Of a DNA stretch of 64,000 nucleotides, positions 36,601-48,324 are shown piece by piece; the stretch's first letter is position 1; each line of letters opens with the position of its first letter. The notes beneath the pieces are model-generated. The model was given only the letters and a program-made list of their open reading frames with translations. It was not told the DNA's origin and ran no database searches. The DNA lies in NCBI GenBank assembly GCA_013146195.2, contig CM028381.1, forward strand, positions 61,138,744 through 61,202,743, written 5' to 3'. Origin of the DNA: Codonopsis lanceolata (lineage: Eukaryota; Streptophyta; Magnoliopsida; Asterales; Campanulaceae). Position numbers and translations under genes: made by a program.

Positions 36601-36887
36601 AAACTAGCAATCAAACCGTCGATACAACGAGCTTTCAATCAACATCTAAATCATGTTAATGATGTTATGAATGGCCTCTAACATTTATCCATATGCTTCC
36701 ATCATATATAAACGAACAAAGTCCCAAGGCATGTCATGAAGAAAAGATGCATCCGAGCATAAAAACCGATGTCAACGAACATGCCTTTGATTTTAAACAT
36801 ATGAATGAGTTAGTTAACATGTGTATGATGAATATGAATGTATGAACTCATTCATAAAACAAGCAAGCAATGTTCTAGGGTTTTACA
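33700..36887 (-). repeat. Solo LTR, family G1, reversed, in Copia-3 RNase H
   Basis: The plus strand reads TGTGACGACCC at the start and CTAGGGTTTTACA at the end, 3,188 bp, flanked by ATGCT (33695-33699) and ATGAT (36888-36892), a 5-bp TSD with one difference. Its reverse complement matches 47764-49797 of the forward G1 LTR, including the ATCCGGGTC end and the block around 34740-35010. It splits YSDADYA from GCKVDRKST of RNase H. No coding sequence is inside, so recombination between two LTRs of a full element is the likely origin. Confidence 0.88.
34993..35006. other. 14-bp palindrome in a G1 LTR
   Basis: GACGATGCATCGTC is a perfect palindrome. The same site in the other G1 LTR (48311-48324) is GACAATGCATTGTC, also perfect, so paired bases changed together. 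Confidence 0.7.
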
Positions 36888-37331
36888 ATGATGGATGCAA
36901 AGTAGATAGAAAAAGCACAAGTGAGACTTGTTAATTTCTTGGAAATAGACTTGTTTCATGGGTAAGAAAGAAACAAACATCAGTATCGAACTCCACTACT
37001 GAAACAGAGTACATCGCTGTTGGTAGCTACTGCTGTCAATTACTGGATCAAACAACAACTGGTGGATTACAACATTTAGGTTGTTGACTGTCCAATCATA
37101 TGTGACAACACCTCAGTGATCTCTATTACCTACAACCCTATGATGCACTCTAAGATAAAACATATCGATGTTCGATATCATTTTCTAAGGGATAATGCAG
37201 AAAAGAGAAATATAAGCATGAAATATATGTCCACAGATCAACAACTAGCAGACGTCTTCATAAAGGCACTTGATATCACCAGGTTTACTTATCTAAGAGG
37301 AGAGCTTCGTATGCTTGATCCAACTACTTAA
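36888..37331 (+). pseudogene. Copia-3 pol part 2: end of RNase H
   Basis: This continues RNase H after the solo LTR: GCKVDRKST, NRLVSWVRKKQTSVSNSTTE, then shifted pieces. The frame 37116-37331 is open and gives the conserved pol C-terminus ISITYNPMMHSKIKHIDVRYHF, QLADVFIKALD and LRGELRMLDP, ending at TAA 37329-37331. The break near 37085 (TTGACTG after GGTTGT) is a stop or shift also present in the misplaced copy at 32920. It therefore existed before that copy was made. Confidence 0.88.
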
Positions 37332-37747
37332 TTTAACTCTACTATCCTTAATATTATTAAAATTGTAAATTATTAAGCAGACTTTCTTTTCACTAACACC
37401 GTGAAACAACAGCCCCTTCAAGACAATAAAACACAAGGTAAGTTTTCTGAACTTTAATTTAGAGGGGTTATTTTTGAAACTAATGAGGTACCAGATCTAA
37501 AAAGTTTTCAAGATATTTTCAAAAAGTTACTTTTTGACTGTACATATAGCCGTCCGTCATAAGTGAAAAAGTCTTTTCACTTTTAACTTTAAACTGCCAT
37601 TTTGAAATCACTTTTTCTAAAAAGTTTTCAAGTTCAAAGCGTCCTTTCATCTCTCTCTCTCTCTAAAAACCCTCTCGCCTTCTGGCAAGAATATGCCATT
37701 TCTTCAAGAAATTCTTTGATTTTCTTCTCATCCATCTACATCTACTG
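37332..37747 (+). other. Spacer between Copia-3 pol and envelope-like ORF
   Basis: No gene is seen. A CTCTCTCTCTCTCT tract at 37650-37665, also seen in Copia-2 at 18607, lies about 85 bp before the ORF start. It could be part of a leader for a separate envelope-like transcript; this is inference. Confidence 0.5.
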
Positions 37748-39869
37748 AAATGGGCAAATCTGCAAAAACTCTCGAATCAACTTCCTTAGCTGCTGAAGAA
37801 ACTTCAGCCACTTGTGAAGAAGTTCCATCGAGGAATATGCATTGATGCACCATATGTCAGTGCATATGCTGGTGGAGTGAAAGTTATAGATAACCTGAAT
37901 CAGTTAGGGCTTCTACCATTATTCATGCTGGGAGACACAAACTACAACACTCAACTGGCTATAGAATTCTACCAGAATGTGACCATTAATTAGGCCTGTC
38001 AATGGATCGGATTTTGATCCGAATCCGATCCGAAATTTTAGATATGGATTTGTATAATGGTCCAATAACCTGAATTTGAATCCAATAATTTATTTATTAA
38101 CGGATCAGATATGGATTTAGTTATATCCGATCTGTCAAGGATCCGATCCGATCCGATCCTAAAATAACATATTTATTATTATACATATACATAATATACA
38201 CAATCATATATGAATGTTGTCTTTTGATCTTCCTCCCTTTCATATGCTAATTGTTTTGTATTCATATATTTATATTTTGGATCGGATCCGATATTTAATC
38301 GGATATGTTAACTGGTAACAAATTCGGATATGGATTGACATACACTTGATCCGTCGAATTATCGGATCGGATCAACGATATTGGGTTTCAGATCATATTC
38401 AGATTTACCTATATCCGATACATATCTGATCCATTGATAAGCTTACCATTAATTCCTCCAGGTCTTCCATTACTGGCAAGGTACATAATGTGACCATCAC
38501 TGTGACTGCCATGATGATTTGCAATATCATTGGCGTGGAATTTGATGGCCCCATTGAATTGGAAGATAAAGAAAAGTCTGTGGCATGTGCTTACACGCGC
38601 GGCGAAGGAACTCCACGAGAAGAAGAAGGAAAAATTAAGCGTGTCCTCTTCAATGATGATGCTTACTACATCAGCCATCTAGTCGATAAAAATATGCTTT
38701 TCAAGAACAGCACCCACGACATCATGACTATCGACCAAGAAGAATACACATCAGCAATCATTCACAACAAACGATTCAGCTGGGCTACCATTATCTTTGA
38801 TCTTCTGTGTGATGCAATCGACGGTGTCAATGCCTCAATAAAGTAGAAAAGGCCTTTTGTCAAGCTAATCAATGTTCTCCTGCACAACAACACAACTCTA
38901 GCCATAAGGGTTCTCAACTGTGAGCTTAAGAAGATCTCTAAGTCAATCTAGTTCACCAATACCTTTGTGACAACTACTCACAACCTGACGAACCTGGGGC
39001 ATGACAAGCTGAATCTTCCTCCTCTTTTGCTCATCGTTGATGTCAACCCACCTCCACTAGTAATTATGAAAATCAATCGTGAGACGACCGTAGATGTCTT
39101 TATAGCTCGTCAAATAGAGCGCAATCAGAACAAGGCTGCAAACTTGCCTACAAAAGACTCAACAAGCAAATCCACTAAGAAAAGACAATCATTTGTTGAC
39201 CTGTCTCCTTGTCCTAAATCGGAGAAATCCAAACAACAGCCGTCTGCTATTGAGGTGGAGCCATCTATCAGAAAGAAAGCTCATGTTACCTCCAGTACCA
39301 AGAAACCAACAACACCTTCTTCAACTGTTGCTGCTCCAAAGAAGAAGAAGACCTCCTCTTCCACAACTGCTACTCAACCGACTCTAGTTCCTACTGAGCA
39401 TCAAGCTGACCCCGAACCTGCTCCACTTCAAACCAGGAAGCAAAATCCAAACATGTTCCTTCTTCAGAACAAATGATACCTTCTCATGTATCCTCTACAT
39501 CACCTCCTCTTGACTTCTCTCCCCCTCACTCTTCTTCAGCAGCCCCAGCTCTTGTTGGGGAGGAGCTACCACTATCACCCTGTCAAAATTCCCCACACAC
39601 CTCATCAACCCCTGTTGTTGTTGGGGATGAGCTTGTTCAATCACCTAAGAAAAAGAGCAGACTTCGCAAGAAGTCTCTAGCTATTGACACCACCTCTGCT
39701 CTACTCCCTTTTGATACTATCCCTTCACCCCCTCTCCCATTACCTCACCAGATCTATCTCAAGCCATTGTCCACATAGCACCATCCACTTCCTCCAATTT
39801 CATACCAGCACCCTTTTGTGCCCCCTCTCTTGATCCTCACATTTCATCTCTGCTTTTCCAAACAACTTA
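37748..39869 (+). pseudogene. Copia-3 envelope-like ORF, part 1
   Basis: ATG at 37748 opens MGKSAKTLESTSLAAEE; a shift follows within 35 codons. The conserved domain (putative plant transposon protein type) is read as LLPLFMLGDTNYN near 37910 and, after the MITE, IIGVEFDGPIELED near 38526, CAYTRGEGTPRE near 38587, HLVDKNMLFKNSTHDI near 38677 and FSWATIIFDLLCDAIDG near 38777. Stops lie at 38844-38846 and about 38949. From 39100 to 39470 a Lys/Ser/Thr/Pro-rich segment follows, then a shift into SSTSPPLDFSPPHSSSAAPALVGEE and KKKSRLRKKS. The ORF is cut at 39869 by the G1 solo LTR and resumes at 49798. I see no signal peptide or membrane segment that would support a true envelope. Confidence 0.8.
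37991..38445. mobile_element. hAT-type MITE, 455 bp
   Basis: It is flanked by a perfect 8-bp direct repeat CCATTAAT (37983-37990 and 38446-38453). Terminal inverted repeats read TAGGCCTGTCAATGGATCGG at the left and, on the reverse strand, TAAGCTTATCAATGGATCAG at the right. Inside are many GGATCCGATCCG-like units. The 8-bp TSD and short size fit non-autonomous hAT elements. It splits the envelope-like ORF between codons for VTIN and the following Ser-rich part. Confidence 0.92.
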
Positions 39870-41976
39870 TATAAGACCCCGATTCCCGGTTAGCTTGAAT
39901 TGCGTGCAATGCCCGCATTTCTTCCTTTGTTGATCGCGTGTTTGGTTCGTGAGAGAGTCTAGATGTGTATGAGAGATCACATTAAGACCAAAATACTTTT
40001 AAGAGATGCCATTTAGTTATTGACTTGCTAAAGTCACAAGTCGTAACTCGACGATAGTCAAAATGCGACGCAATTGAGAGTTTACTCGGGTTTTGTGTTC
40101 CTGACCTTGATTTGGTCCTAGATCTTTACATGATGATTGATTAACATGTTTAGATGTGTTAGACTTCTATTTGAATTTATTCCTTAAGTCTCGTGAAGTT
40201 TTGATGCTCCGAGGATAACAATTCTCCTTATCGCGTAGTTTGAGATTGAGCTGGGTGATCGTCTCGTCTTTCGGGAGCTCATTTCTCCTATCTGTTGTTA
40301 ATCATCTGAGGAGAATTCAGGCCTATTTAGTATCCTTTTTAAGTGTTTATAACCTTGGGTTGTTTCCCGTCGGTTTGCGGTTTCATTCGTCGTTTCGTTA
40401 GCGCGTTGTTGTAACTTGCGCCGGTTTCGCTCCAAGTTGTTTCGGGTGTTGTTTATGAGAGTTTAGACCTACTTTAAAAGTATTTCAAGACATGGATGGT
40501 TTATCTAAGAGTATGAGGACATTAAGGGTTGAATTATAGGCCGTTTTGAAGCTTTAAGGCTTGCGGTTGCATGCGGGAGAGACCAAGACCAAGCAAGGCA
40601 AGCAACAAAACCAAGATTTTTGCAAAGCTGGAGCATGCGCTCGCATGGGGGGACACCATGTGACCGCATGGTCCCCTGGGACAGATTCGGACTGTTTTGA
40701 ATTGTAGTCTTTGTTGACCAATCAAACCACACTTAAACCCACCCAAACCCATCCTAAACCACTCCTAAACCACCCTACCTATCAACCAATGCATGCTTAA
40801 CATCTTTTGGGAGTTTTGAGTGCATGGAAACCACCTGAAAAGAAGGAACATCAACATGCATTGGTCACTTCCTCCCACCCCAATATTCAGCCAAAAGGTG
40901 ACCAAATACATTCACCAAAGCCATTTTCTTCAACCTCTCTCTCCAAAAACGTGGCTGAGCATTTCTTGAAGGTTTGAGAGATTTCTTGGGAGGTTCTTGA
41001 GTGTTCATCAATGGTGGCCAAGGCTTGAGGAGTTCATCTACAAATCCAAGCCATAGAAGTGAAGAGGAAGATGAGGAGAACCCATTCCACCCTTTGCATG
41101 TTTGATTTGTTTACTTGTAGGGCTGATTGTAGGTAAGCTACTATACTCTTCTTATATGATTTTTGGTGCTCATTGAACCTAAGGAAAACAAGGGTGCTAT
41201 TTGAGGTCAATGAGTGCACATGCATGCTTTGTGCGATTTTATTTCAAGTTAAGAGTGAACTTGCTAAGAATCATGTGTAGGTTGATTTCTATGATTTGTG
41301 AAGTATGTTAGGAAGGTTCATTGTGTAAGCTTGGACTTTGACATGATGGTTATATGATTTCCTAAACCTAGGGTTTGATTATAAGTTGATGAAGTAAATG
41401 GGTTATTGATGATGTACATGATTTTTGGAGTTTATCGGATATTATGAATTGTTAGAATTATAAATGGATATATGTTTGGGAGTTGGAAACATACTTATTG
41501 AACCTTTAATTTTGGTTGTGAGCATGATAGGTGAATTTTCACAATCGATTACATGTTTGAATGTTTCATTTGACTTTTATGAATAGAGTTGACTATCATG
41601 CATATAAGAGAGTGATGTCATCTAATTCATGATTTTTTTGTTATGGACATGAATAATGAATTATCGTTATGGATTACAGGAATAAAATATAATGTTGACT
41701 TTATTGGCTTGAGTTGACTTTTATGCATATAAGAGCATGTTCGTCAACACTAATTCATGAATTGAAGGTTATGAGCATGCTAAATGAATTTATATCTTGA
41801 TTATGAGAATGCTAAATGAATTTACATCTTGTTTGGATAAATGGTTGTTTTGAATGAAAGCATGCTTGATTAAATGCTAATATAGTATTATTTTTCAAAA
41901 AAACACACTATCACACACACTAAAGGTGCGAATTAATATCTTTTCATATTAGGGTTTGCGGCTAGGGTTTGGTGGC

Positions 41977-43554
41977 ATGCCGCCTGAAGAGGTGCCGCCG
42001 GGGGATCCTCCTCCCGCTCGGGATCACGACACTTCCAATGCTACTGATGCTACTGGTTCGGATTCTAAGGCTCAGCCAAAATCTTTCGCGGATGCAGTTA
42101 ATTGTAAAGGAGATATGCAATGTCAGAATCCATTGAAGACTGCAGTGTTGCGTGAACTTCCCATTCCTCCTCGTCAAGCAGCTTCGGTGGACAATGAACC
42201 GGGGGTCCTTTTTTCACAAGTTGAGAAGGAAGCGGCTAATGCTCAGTTCGCTAATACCGTAGTTTTGAAATTTTCAATGGGTAGACCATCATTGCATGTG
42301 ATACACGAACATATTGTGAAGGCTTGGCGTCTTAAAGGAACTTTTGTTCTTGGTCTGTTAGACCCTAGACACGTGATGGTCCATCTCTCATCGTCGGAAG
42401 ATATGATTAGTGCTCTATCGAAGGAGTCACATATGATTCAACGCTGTATGTTTCGCTCTTTTAGATGGTCTCCAGATTTCACTTTTCGTAAAGATAGCCC
42501 TACGGTGGCAGTTTGGGTTCGGCTACATCATTTGCCGTTATCGTTTTTCAATATTTCTTATCTGCAGCGTATAGGAAATGGTCTTGGTAAGTTTCTTCGG
42601 GTGGATGATAGGACGTTAACCCTAACTCATCCTATGTACGCGAGGATCTGTGTTGAGGTGGACGTTTCAGAAATACTTCCTACACGTATGTGGCTGGGAA
42701 CTACAAAGGATGATGGCTTTTGGCAAAGCATTGAGTTTGAGGGAAATATTTCTTATTGCTCTAGATGTGGTTTGTTGGGGCATCTTGCCATGGAATGTAG
42801 AAAACGTTTGAAAGGATCAATGAACATGGGTGATTTGCCTGTAAGACAAGATAAACAAGGGGTGGGAGATGGTAATCCTTCATCCTTTCCTTCTGAAAAG
42901 GATGGTACTAGTCATACAACCAAGCAACACGTAGATGAGGGTAAGGCTCCGCCTAAGGTTAAACAATGACAGCCTGTGAGAATATTGCAGAAGGATCAAC
43001 ATGGTTCGACTTCACATGCTAAAGACGATAAAGGACAGGAGAAAGAAGCGGAGGTTATTGATATTACGGCTTCCCCAAGGAAGGAGAATAATCCAGTTAT
43101 GGATACTGGTGAGCCGGTGAAGGTGCCAAAGCCAAGTAGTGTGGCTCAGGATACTTCTAAATCATAGCATTCGGAGGGGAATAATGAAGAGAAGTCAACA
43201 CATGAATCTTTAGCTGGCAAGACAATTGAAAAGACCACGGATGTTGAACATCACAATCCCTTTGATCTATTAGCAAACATGGATGAGGCTGGAGACAATA
43301 TTGAAGTGTTGTTGCGTGGTTCACAATCTTTAGACAGGAATCCATCCAAAAAAGATAAGCAATTATCTCGATCAAACTCTCTTGATAAGTTACAGGAAAT
43401 GGATTTGCAGAGTAATAAAGTTCGTGACTTTCAGAATTTGTGTCGCAAATTAGGAAAGAAGGCGAAGCAGAAGAGGGTTACAAAGTCGCATGTTCGCCTT
43501 ACAAGGGCGAAATCCAACAAGGCAAAAGCCACAGATTCCCAACCCGATAATTAA
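41977..43554 (+). pseudogene. LINE ORF1: DUF4283 / zinc-knuckle RNA-binding protein
   Basis: The ORF1 protein of plant L1 elements binds element RNA. ATG at 41977 is chosen over the upstream in-frame TTG at 41956. The order is a Pro/Asp-rich start, SFADAVN, the DUF4283 region (VVLKFSMGRPSLHVIHEHI to VAVWVRLHHLPLSFF, residues about 95-200) and a CCHC knuckle CSRCGLLGHLAMEC near residue 263. A polar Lys/Ser/Glu-rich tail ends in basic KKAKQKR. One frame runs to TAA at 43552-43554, broken by only two stops, TGA 42967-42969 and TAG 43165-43167. Both could come from C-to-T changes in CGA and CAG. ORF2 starts seven bases later in another frame. Confidence 0.9.
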
Positions 43555-43561
43555 GTTATTT

Positions 43562-46500
43562 ATGTCGATCTTGATTTGGAATGTTCGTGGAATTGGCAAT
43601 AAAGAAACTGTAGATTATATTAAGGTTTTGCTTATGCAACATAAACCGGCTTTGTGTGTGTTTTTGGAGCCGAAGATCTCTGGAGATAGAATTGGTAAAA
43701 TTGCGAAGAGATTAAAATATAGTCACTTCATGGTCCAAAATCCGATTAATCACTATATATGGTTGATGTGGGATGAAAGATTGGAGGTTAACTTTGTGAA
43801 TGTTACTCGCCAACAAGTCACAGTTCGAATGAAGATGGTTAACGGGGAAACAATTCTGGCGTCATTTATTTATGCGGCTTGTACAAGGACCGATAGATAG
43901 GATTTATGGGCGGATCTTTCTTCTATAGAAAGGACTTTTTCGGAGCCTTGGCTGGTTGGAGGGGATTTCAACATCATCGCCCATACGCATGAGAAGTTAG
44001 GAGGTGTAGGGTATGATATTCAAGGTATGAATGATTTTACAAATTGCATGCTAAATGCTGGTTTGAGTGATGCGGGTTATGAAGGTAGCAAGTTTACTTG
44101 GTGTAATAATCATGAGGATGGAACTAGAATATGGCAACGAATTGATCGTGTTTTAATTAATGGGCATTATTAAGCCGATTCATGTCTGATCACTCTCCGA
44201 TATTAGTTGGGTTCCCGTTTGTTCCAAAACCGAGAAGTCAATTTAGATTCCAGAGAATGTGGATCGATCATCCGTCCTTTTTCAATTTTGTCTCGAATCA
44301 GTGGAATCGTTCAATTGAAGGGAATGTTATGGAAGGTCTACATAGGAAGTTATTCTTTTTACGGAAAGAATTAAAGAAATGGAATTGGGAAGTTTTTGGT
44401 AATGTCCACCGGAATTTGGCTCAAAAACAGGAACAGGTTTTATTGCTTGAGAATGTTTGTATTAATCAAGGGGGTGATAAAGCTTGGGCAGATTTGACAG
44501 ACGCTAAAGATGCTCTTGCCCAATTGGTCAAATGGGATGCAGAATTGTTACAACAGAAATCTAGGCAGTTATGGCTTAAAGATGGCGATCGTAACACAAG
44601 TTTCTTTCACGCAAATATAAAAGATAGACGTAGAAAGAATACCATTAAAATGAGGAACCCGGATGGAACTTGGTGTACAGACAATGCAGTAATTGGAGAT
44701 AGGGCTGTTACTTTTTTCCAAAGTCTTTTCTCGAGATCAGATCATTCATTGAAGGAGGATCTCTTCCAGCTTCTTCCAAGCTTAATTGTAGATGGGGACA
44801 ATGACCTGCTGGAAGCTATTCCTAGTGAAACTGAAATTTGGGATGCAATTAAAGGCTTAAATCCTGATAGTGCCCCGGGGGTTGAAGGCTATACTGGATG
44901 GTTTTTTAGTGCATGTTGGGAGATTATTAAGCAAGATATGGTGGCTGCTATACAAGCCTTTTTTCAAGGGGCAGATTTACATAAGGGTTTTTCTACAACA
45001 GCAATTGTTTTGATCCCAAAATCGGAAGCTCCTACTGACCTCACAGATTTTCGCCCGATTAGTTTATGTCCTTTTGTGGGTAAGGTGATTTCCAAGATAA
45101 TGGTTTCTCGTTTGGCTTCTTTGCTTCCAAGATTAATTTTGATGGAACAAACAGGTTTTGTGAGGGGGCATAGTATCCAGGAGAATGTCGTTTTGGCACA
45201 TGAGCTAGTTCATCGCATTGATAAAAGAATCAGAGGTGGTAACGTGATTTTTAAATTAGATATGTCCAAAGCATATGATAGAGTCGAGTGGGATTTTCTG
45301 TTAAAGGCAATGCAGGGATTTGGTTTTAGTATGCGGGTCTGTGGGTTGATTGAGCGGATGTTGTGTAATATTTGGTACACCATTCGTATTAATGGCGATA
45401 GCTATGGATTCTTCAATTCTACTCGAGGGGTTCGGCAAGGGGATCCATTGTCCCCTCTTTTATTTATTCTTTCTCAAGAGGTTCTTTCTCTAAACATTAA
45501 AAGAAATATTGAGGAAGGGTCGATACAGCCTTTTAATCACGGGAGAGGTGGCATGGTGATTTCTCATCTCTTATACGCAGACGACATGCTAATCTTCTGC
45601 AATGCGAGTAAAAATTCTATTCTGGCATTGAGGAATTTGCTGAGTGATTATGAGAAGTCTTCGGGGCAGCTAGTTAATTTAGCAAAAAGTGGATTCTATG
45701 TTTCTAAGCATTGTACAGGAAGAAACCGTCGACAGATTTCTGAGTGGTCTGGGTGCGCGCACAAGAATTTTCCCATGCTATATTTGGGCATTCCACTCTT
45801 CAAAGGTAGGATTAAAATTCAATACTTTGAGGGTCTCATAAACAAAATTTTATGCCGTATTGAGGGATGGCAATCTCACCTAATTTCTTTCGGGGGCAAG
45901 TTAACATTACTGCGAGCTGTATTGTCAAGCATTCCAGTATACTCGTTGGCTGCTATAAGGATCCCGAAGAAGGTCTTGCATCGAATTGAGATGGCTATGG
46001 CAACCTTTCTGTGGAGTAACAGTGGGGAGAAACGTCAACATTGGGTTGCATGGGATACGGTATGCAGACCTTTAGAAGAGGGAGGCTTGGGTATTCGTAA
46101 ACTCGAACATGTCATGGATTCGCTACAGGCAAAATTAGCATGGGCAGTGTTATAAGGTAATAGTTTATGGGCGAGGTTTGCGATAGGTAAATATGGCCCT
46201 CAAGGCAGTCAATACGCTGGGGTGATGTCCCCGATTGCTCGGTCTATCTTTCGGCAAATGGGCGGGGTTCTGAGCTGCAGTCGCTGGTTAGTTGGAAAAG
46301 GTGATATTTCATTCTGGGGCGACAACTGGTGTGGAATGCAATTGATAGGCCCTCAGCCGATGGATTTGCATCTTCGGGTTCGTGATGCTCTTCCTCAATT
46401 GGATCAATTTTCCCATTTGATAGATGATGATAACTTGAAGAAGATTCGTCGAGTCCGGCTGAATGAGAACCGTGATGATGTGCTTATGTACAGTCTTTCA

Positions 46501-47610
46501 AATTCCGGAGAATTTAATGTTACAGCTCACTGGAATCATTTTAGATATGTTTGGCCGCATCAATTCTGGGCTAGGAAGATTTGGCAAAGCTGGATTCCTC
46601 TCAAGGTTAGTGGTTTCATTTGGAGACTTGTTCATGGGGCAATTTCTGTTGACTGTCGCCTTCAATCGAAGCATATTTTTCTTGCCTCTAAATGTGTGTG
46701 CTGTGTTCAAAATCATGATTGTGAGTCCATAGAACATCTGTTCTTAAGATCGGAAGCAGCAAGGGAGGTATGGTCTGTGTTTGCTCGTCGTTTCCGAACC
46801 ATTGGGCTCTACGAAAGTTTGAACCATTTGCTATCAACCTTGCTGAAGCACAGTTCAGTGAAAAATCAGGCTGGTGCTTGTAAGATTGGGATTGTCGCGT
46901 TAGTTTGTTGGGAGTTATGGAAAGCAAGGTGTAAAGCAATTTTTGAGAATATTCCCATATGGGGCGAGGAGATTTTACAGAAAGTTTGCCAAGGTTTAAG
47001 GGATATAATGCACAATTACAATCCTTTGAAACCGATTGGCAAATTTGGTAGTCTGAGCATACAGTCTTTGCAAGTTCCTATAAAGGATGTTGTTTTTCGT
47101 CGAGGCAAATGGATTAGATGGGATCCTCCCTCAATCGGCACTTAAAAGTTGAATACAGACGGCTCGGCGAGGAATGGGCAGTGTACTGGAGGAGGCATCA
47201 TCAGAAATCATAAAGAGCATCTAATTTATGCTTTCTCTACATTTTATCGAGAAGGTACTAATACTTTGGCAGAAATCTCGGCGTTACGTGATGGTCTGGA
47301 GTTATGTAGACAGTTTCAGTTGGAAAATGTTTTTGTCGAAACAGACTCCTTAGTAGCTTCGCGAGGTTTACAAGGAGTTCATCGTTTTCCTTGGAAGTAT
47401 GAGTATGAACTTTCAGCTTGTAGAGATCTTCTTGGCTCATATTCAATTCGTCATGTTTACAGGGAGGTGAATGGGGTAGCTGATAAACTTGCAGAGGTGG
47501 CTCATTTATTTGACACTACTGTGACTTATGATAGTGTTCATCAGTTTCCGGGAAGTGTGCGTCGGGCTTATAGATTTGATAATCTTGGCATTTATAGTTT
47601 TCGTAGTTGA
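43562..47610 (+). pseudogene. LINE ORF2: endonuclease, reverse transcriptase, zf-RVT, RNase H
   Basis: ATG at 43562 opens WNVRGIGN of the APE-type endonuclease, with LEPK, GGDFNII near 43962, RIWQRIDR near 44128 and SDHSPI near 44185. RT (44182-46155) has FRPISLCPFVGKVISK, KLDMSKAYDRVEW, GVRQGDPLSPLLF and the catalytic LLYADDML near 45575. A zf-RVT segment (FWARKIWQSWIPLKVSGFIWR near 46566) follows. The C-terminal RNase H (47146-47610) keeps NTDGSARN, LAEISAL, ETDSL and a final Asp in GVADKLA, so all four acidic positions are present. Lesions are stops TAG 43898-43900, TAA 46153-46155 and TAA 47143-47145, plus a small deletion with frameshift at about 44165-44175. It ends at TGA 47608-47610. 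Confidence 0.93.
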
Positions 47611-47750
47611 TTGGTAGAGGTCAGGCTCCTTTGCCCTCCCTCCTGTGGGTATGGCTGGTTGTCCCCCTCATTGTATTCTCCTTTTTCCTGTTTTTTTTAA
47701 TAAATTGTTGCAGGGTTTCGCCCCTGTTTCATAAAAAAAAAAAAAAAAAA
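47611..47750 (+). other. LINE 3' UTR and poly(A) tail
   Basis: After the ORF2 stop about 120 bases with GCCCTCC and TTTCGCCCCTGTTTCAT precede 18 A residues that abut the right TSD copy. This fits target-primed reverse transcription. A TTTAATAAATTG stretch near 47697 contains an AATAAA signal. Confidence 0.85.
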
Positions 47751-48310
47751 GATTAAATGCTAACTTGAGATACATGTTTGAAATGTGATGGTTGACTTTA
47801 AATATTAAGTGTTGACTTATGAATGATGATTTGGGGTTGTTGTTGGGAAGGTATGAATTGTTGGGTTACATAATGTTGTTAACCCTAATAACTTAGCCAT
47901 GAATGATAGCTAATGAATAATAGGAGGGCTATGATGCAAATAGCTTCTATGCCTTCAAATTTGAAAAGAATAGAAATGACTCAACGGAGTCGATTATTGG
48001 ACTAATATGAATATAGTGAATCACATATTGAGATCCTACGGAATTTGGGGTAGTTTTGATGGAGGTTAAGCCTCCGAGCGTTTACAAGTGTATGAAGAAC
48101 ACTTGGGTATTAGAGACTTGATAATATTGCTCTAATGTATTTATGTGTTAGTTAGCATAGAGATGTATAACTATGTGGGTTAGAAGTAAATATCTACTTG
48201 ATTGGATTAGTGCCTGGTGTTGTACTTTTCCTTGGTGAGCATTTGAGTATGGATTACCTGTGCTTGCGTTTGAGTCCAGCTGGCGTCTTTTTGGTTTGAG
48301 TCTTTGGCGA

Positions 48311-48324
48311 GACAATGCATTGTC
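48311..48324. other. 14-bp palindrome in the forward G1 LTR
   Basis: GACAATGCATTGTC is a perfect palindrome at the position equivalent to GACGATGCATCGTC at 34993. It is followed by TTCACGAATTGTGGGATT, shared with G2 near 7835. Confidence 0.7.

Larger units (their letters stand above)
41881..47750 (+). mobile_element. L1-type LINE with RNase H domain
   Basis: It is a 5,870-bp non-LTR element with ORF1, ORF2, a 3' UTR of about 120 bp and an 18-base poly(A) tail at 47733-47750. A perfect 13-bp TSD GATTAAATGCTAA flanks it (41868-41880 and 47751-47763). The unfilled site is kept in the related LTR at 57764-57776. The 5' UTR is only about 96 bp, so slight 5' truncation is possible, but both ORF starts are present. 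Few inactivating changes suggest it is the youngest large insertion here. Confidence 0.95.

Noticed and set aside
37748..39869. Calling the Sirevirus extra ORF a true viral envelope gene
   Set aside because: No signal peptide, cleavage site or membrane anchor is visible; the name envelope-like is kept only as the family label.
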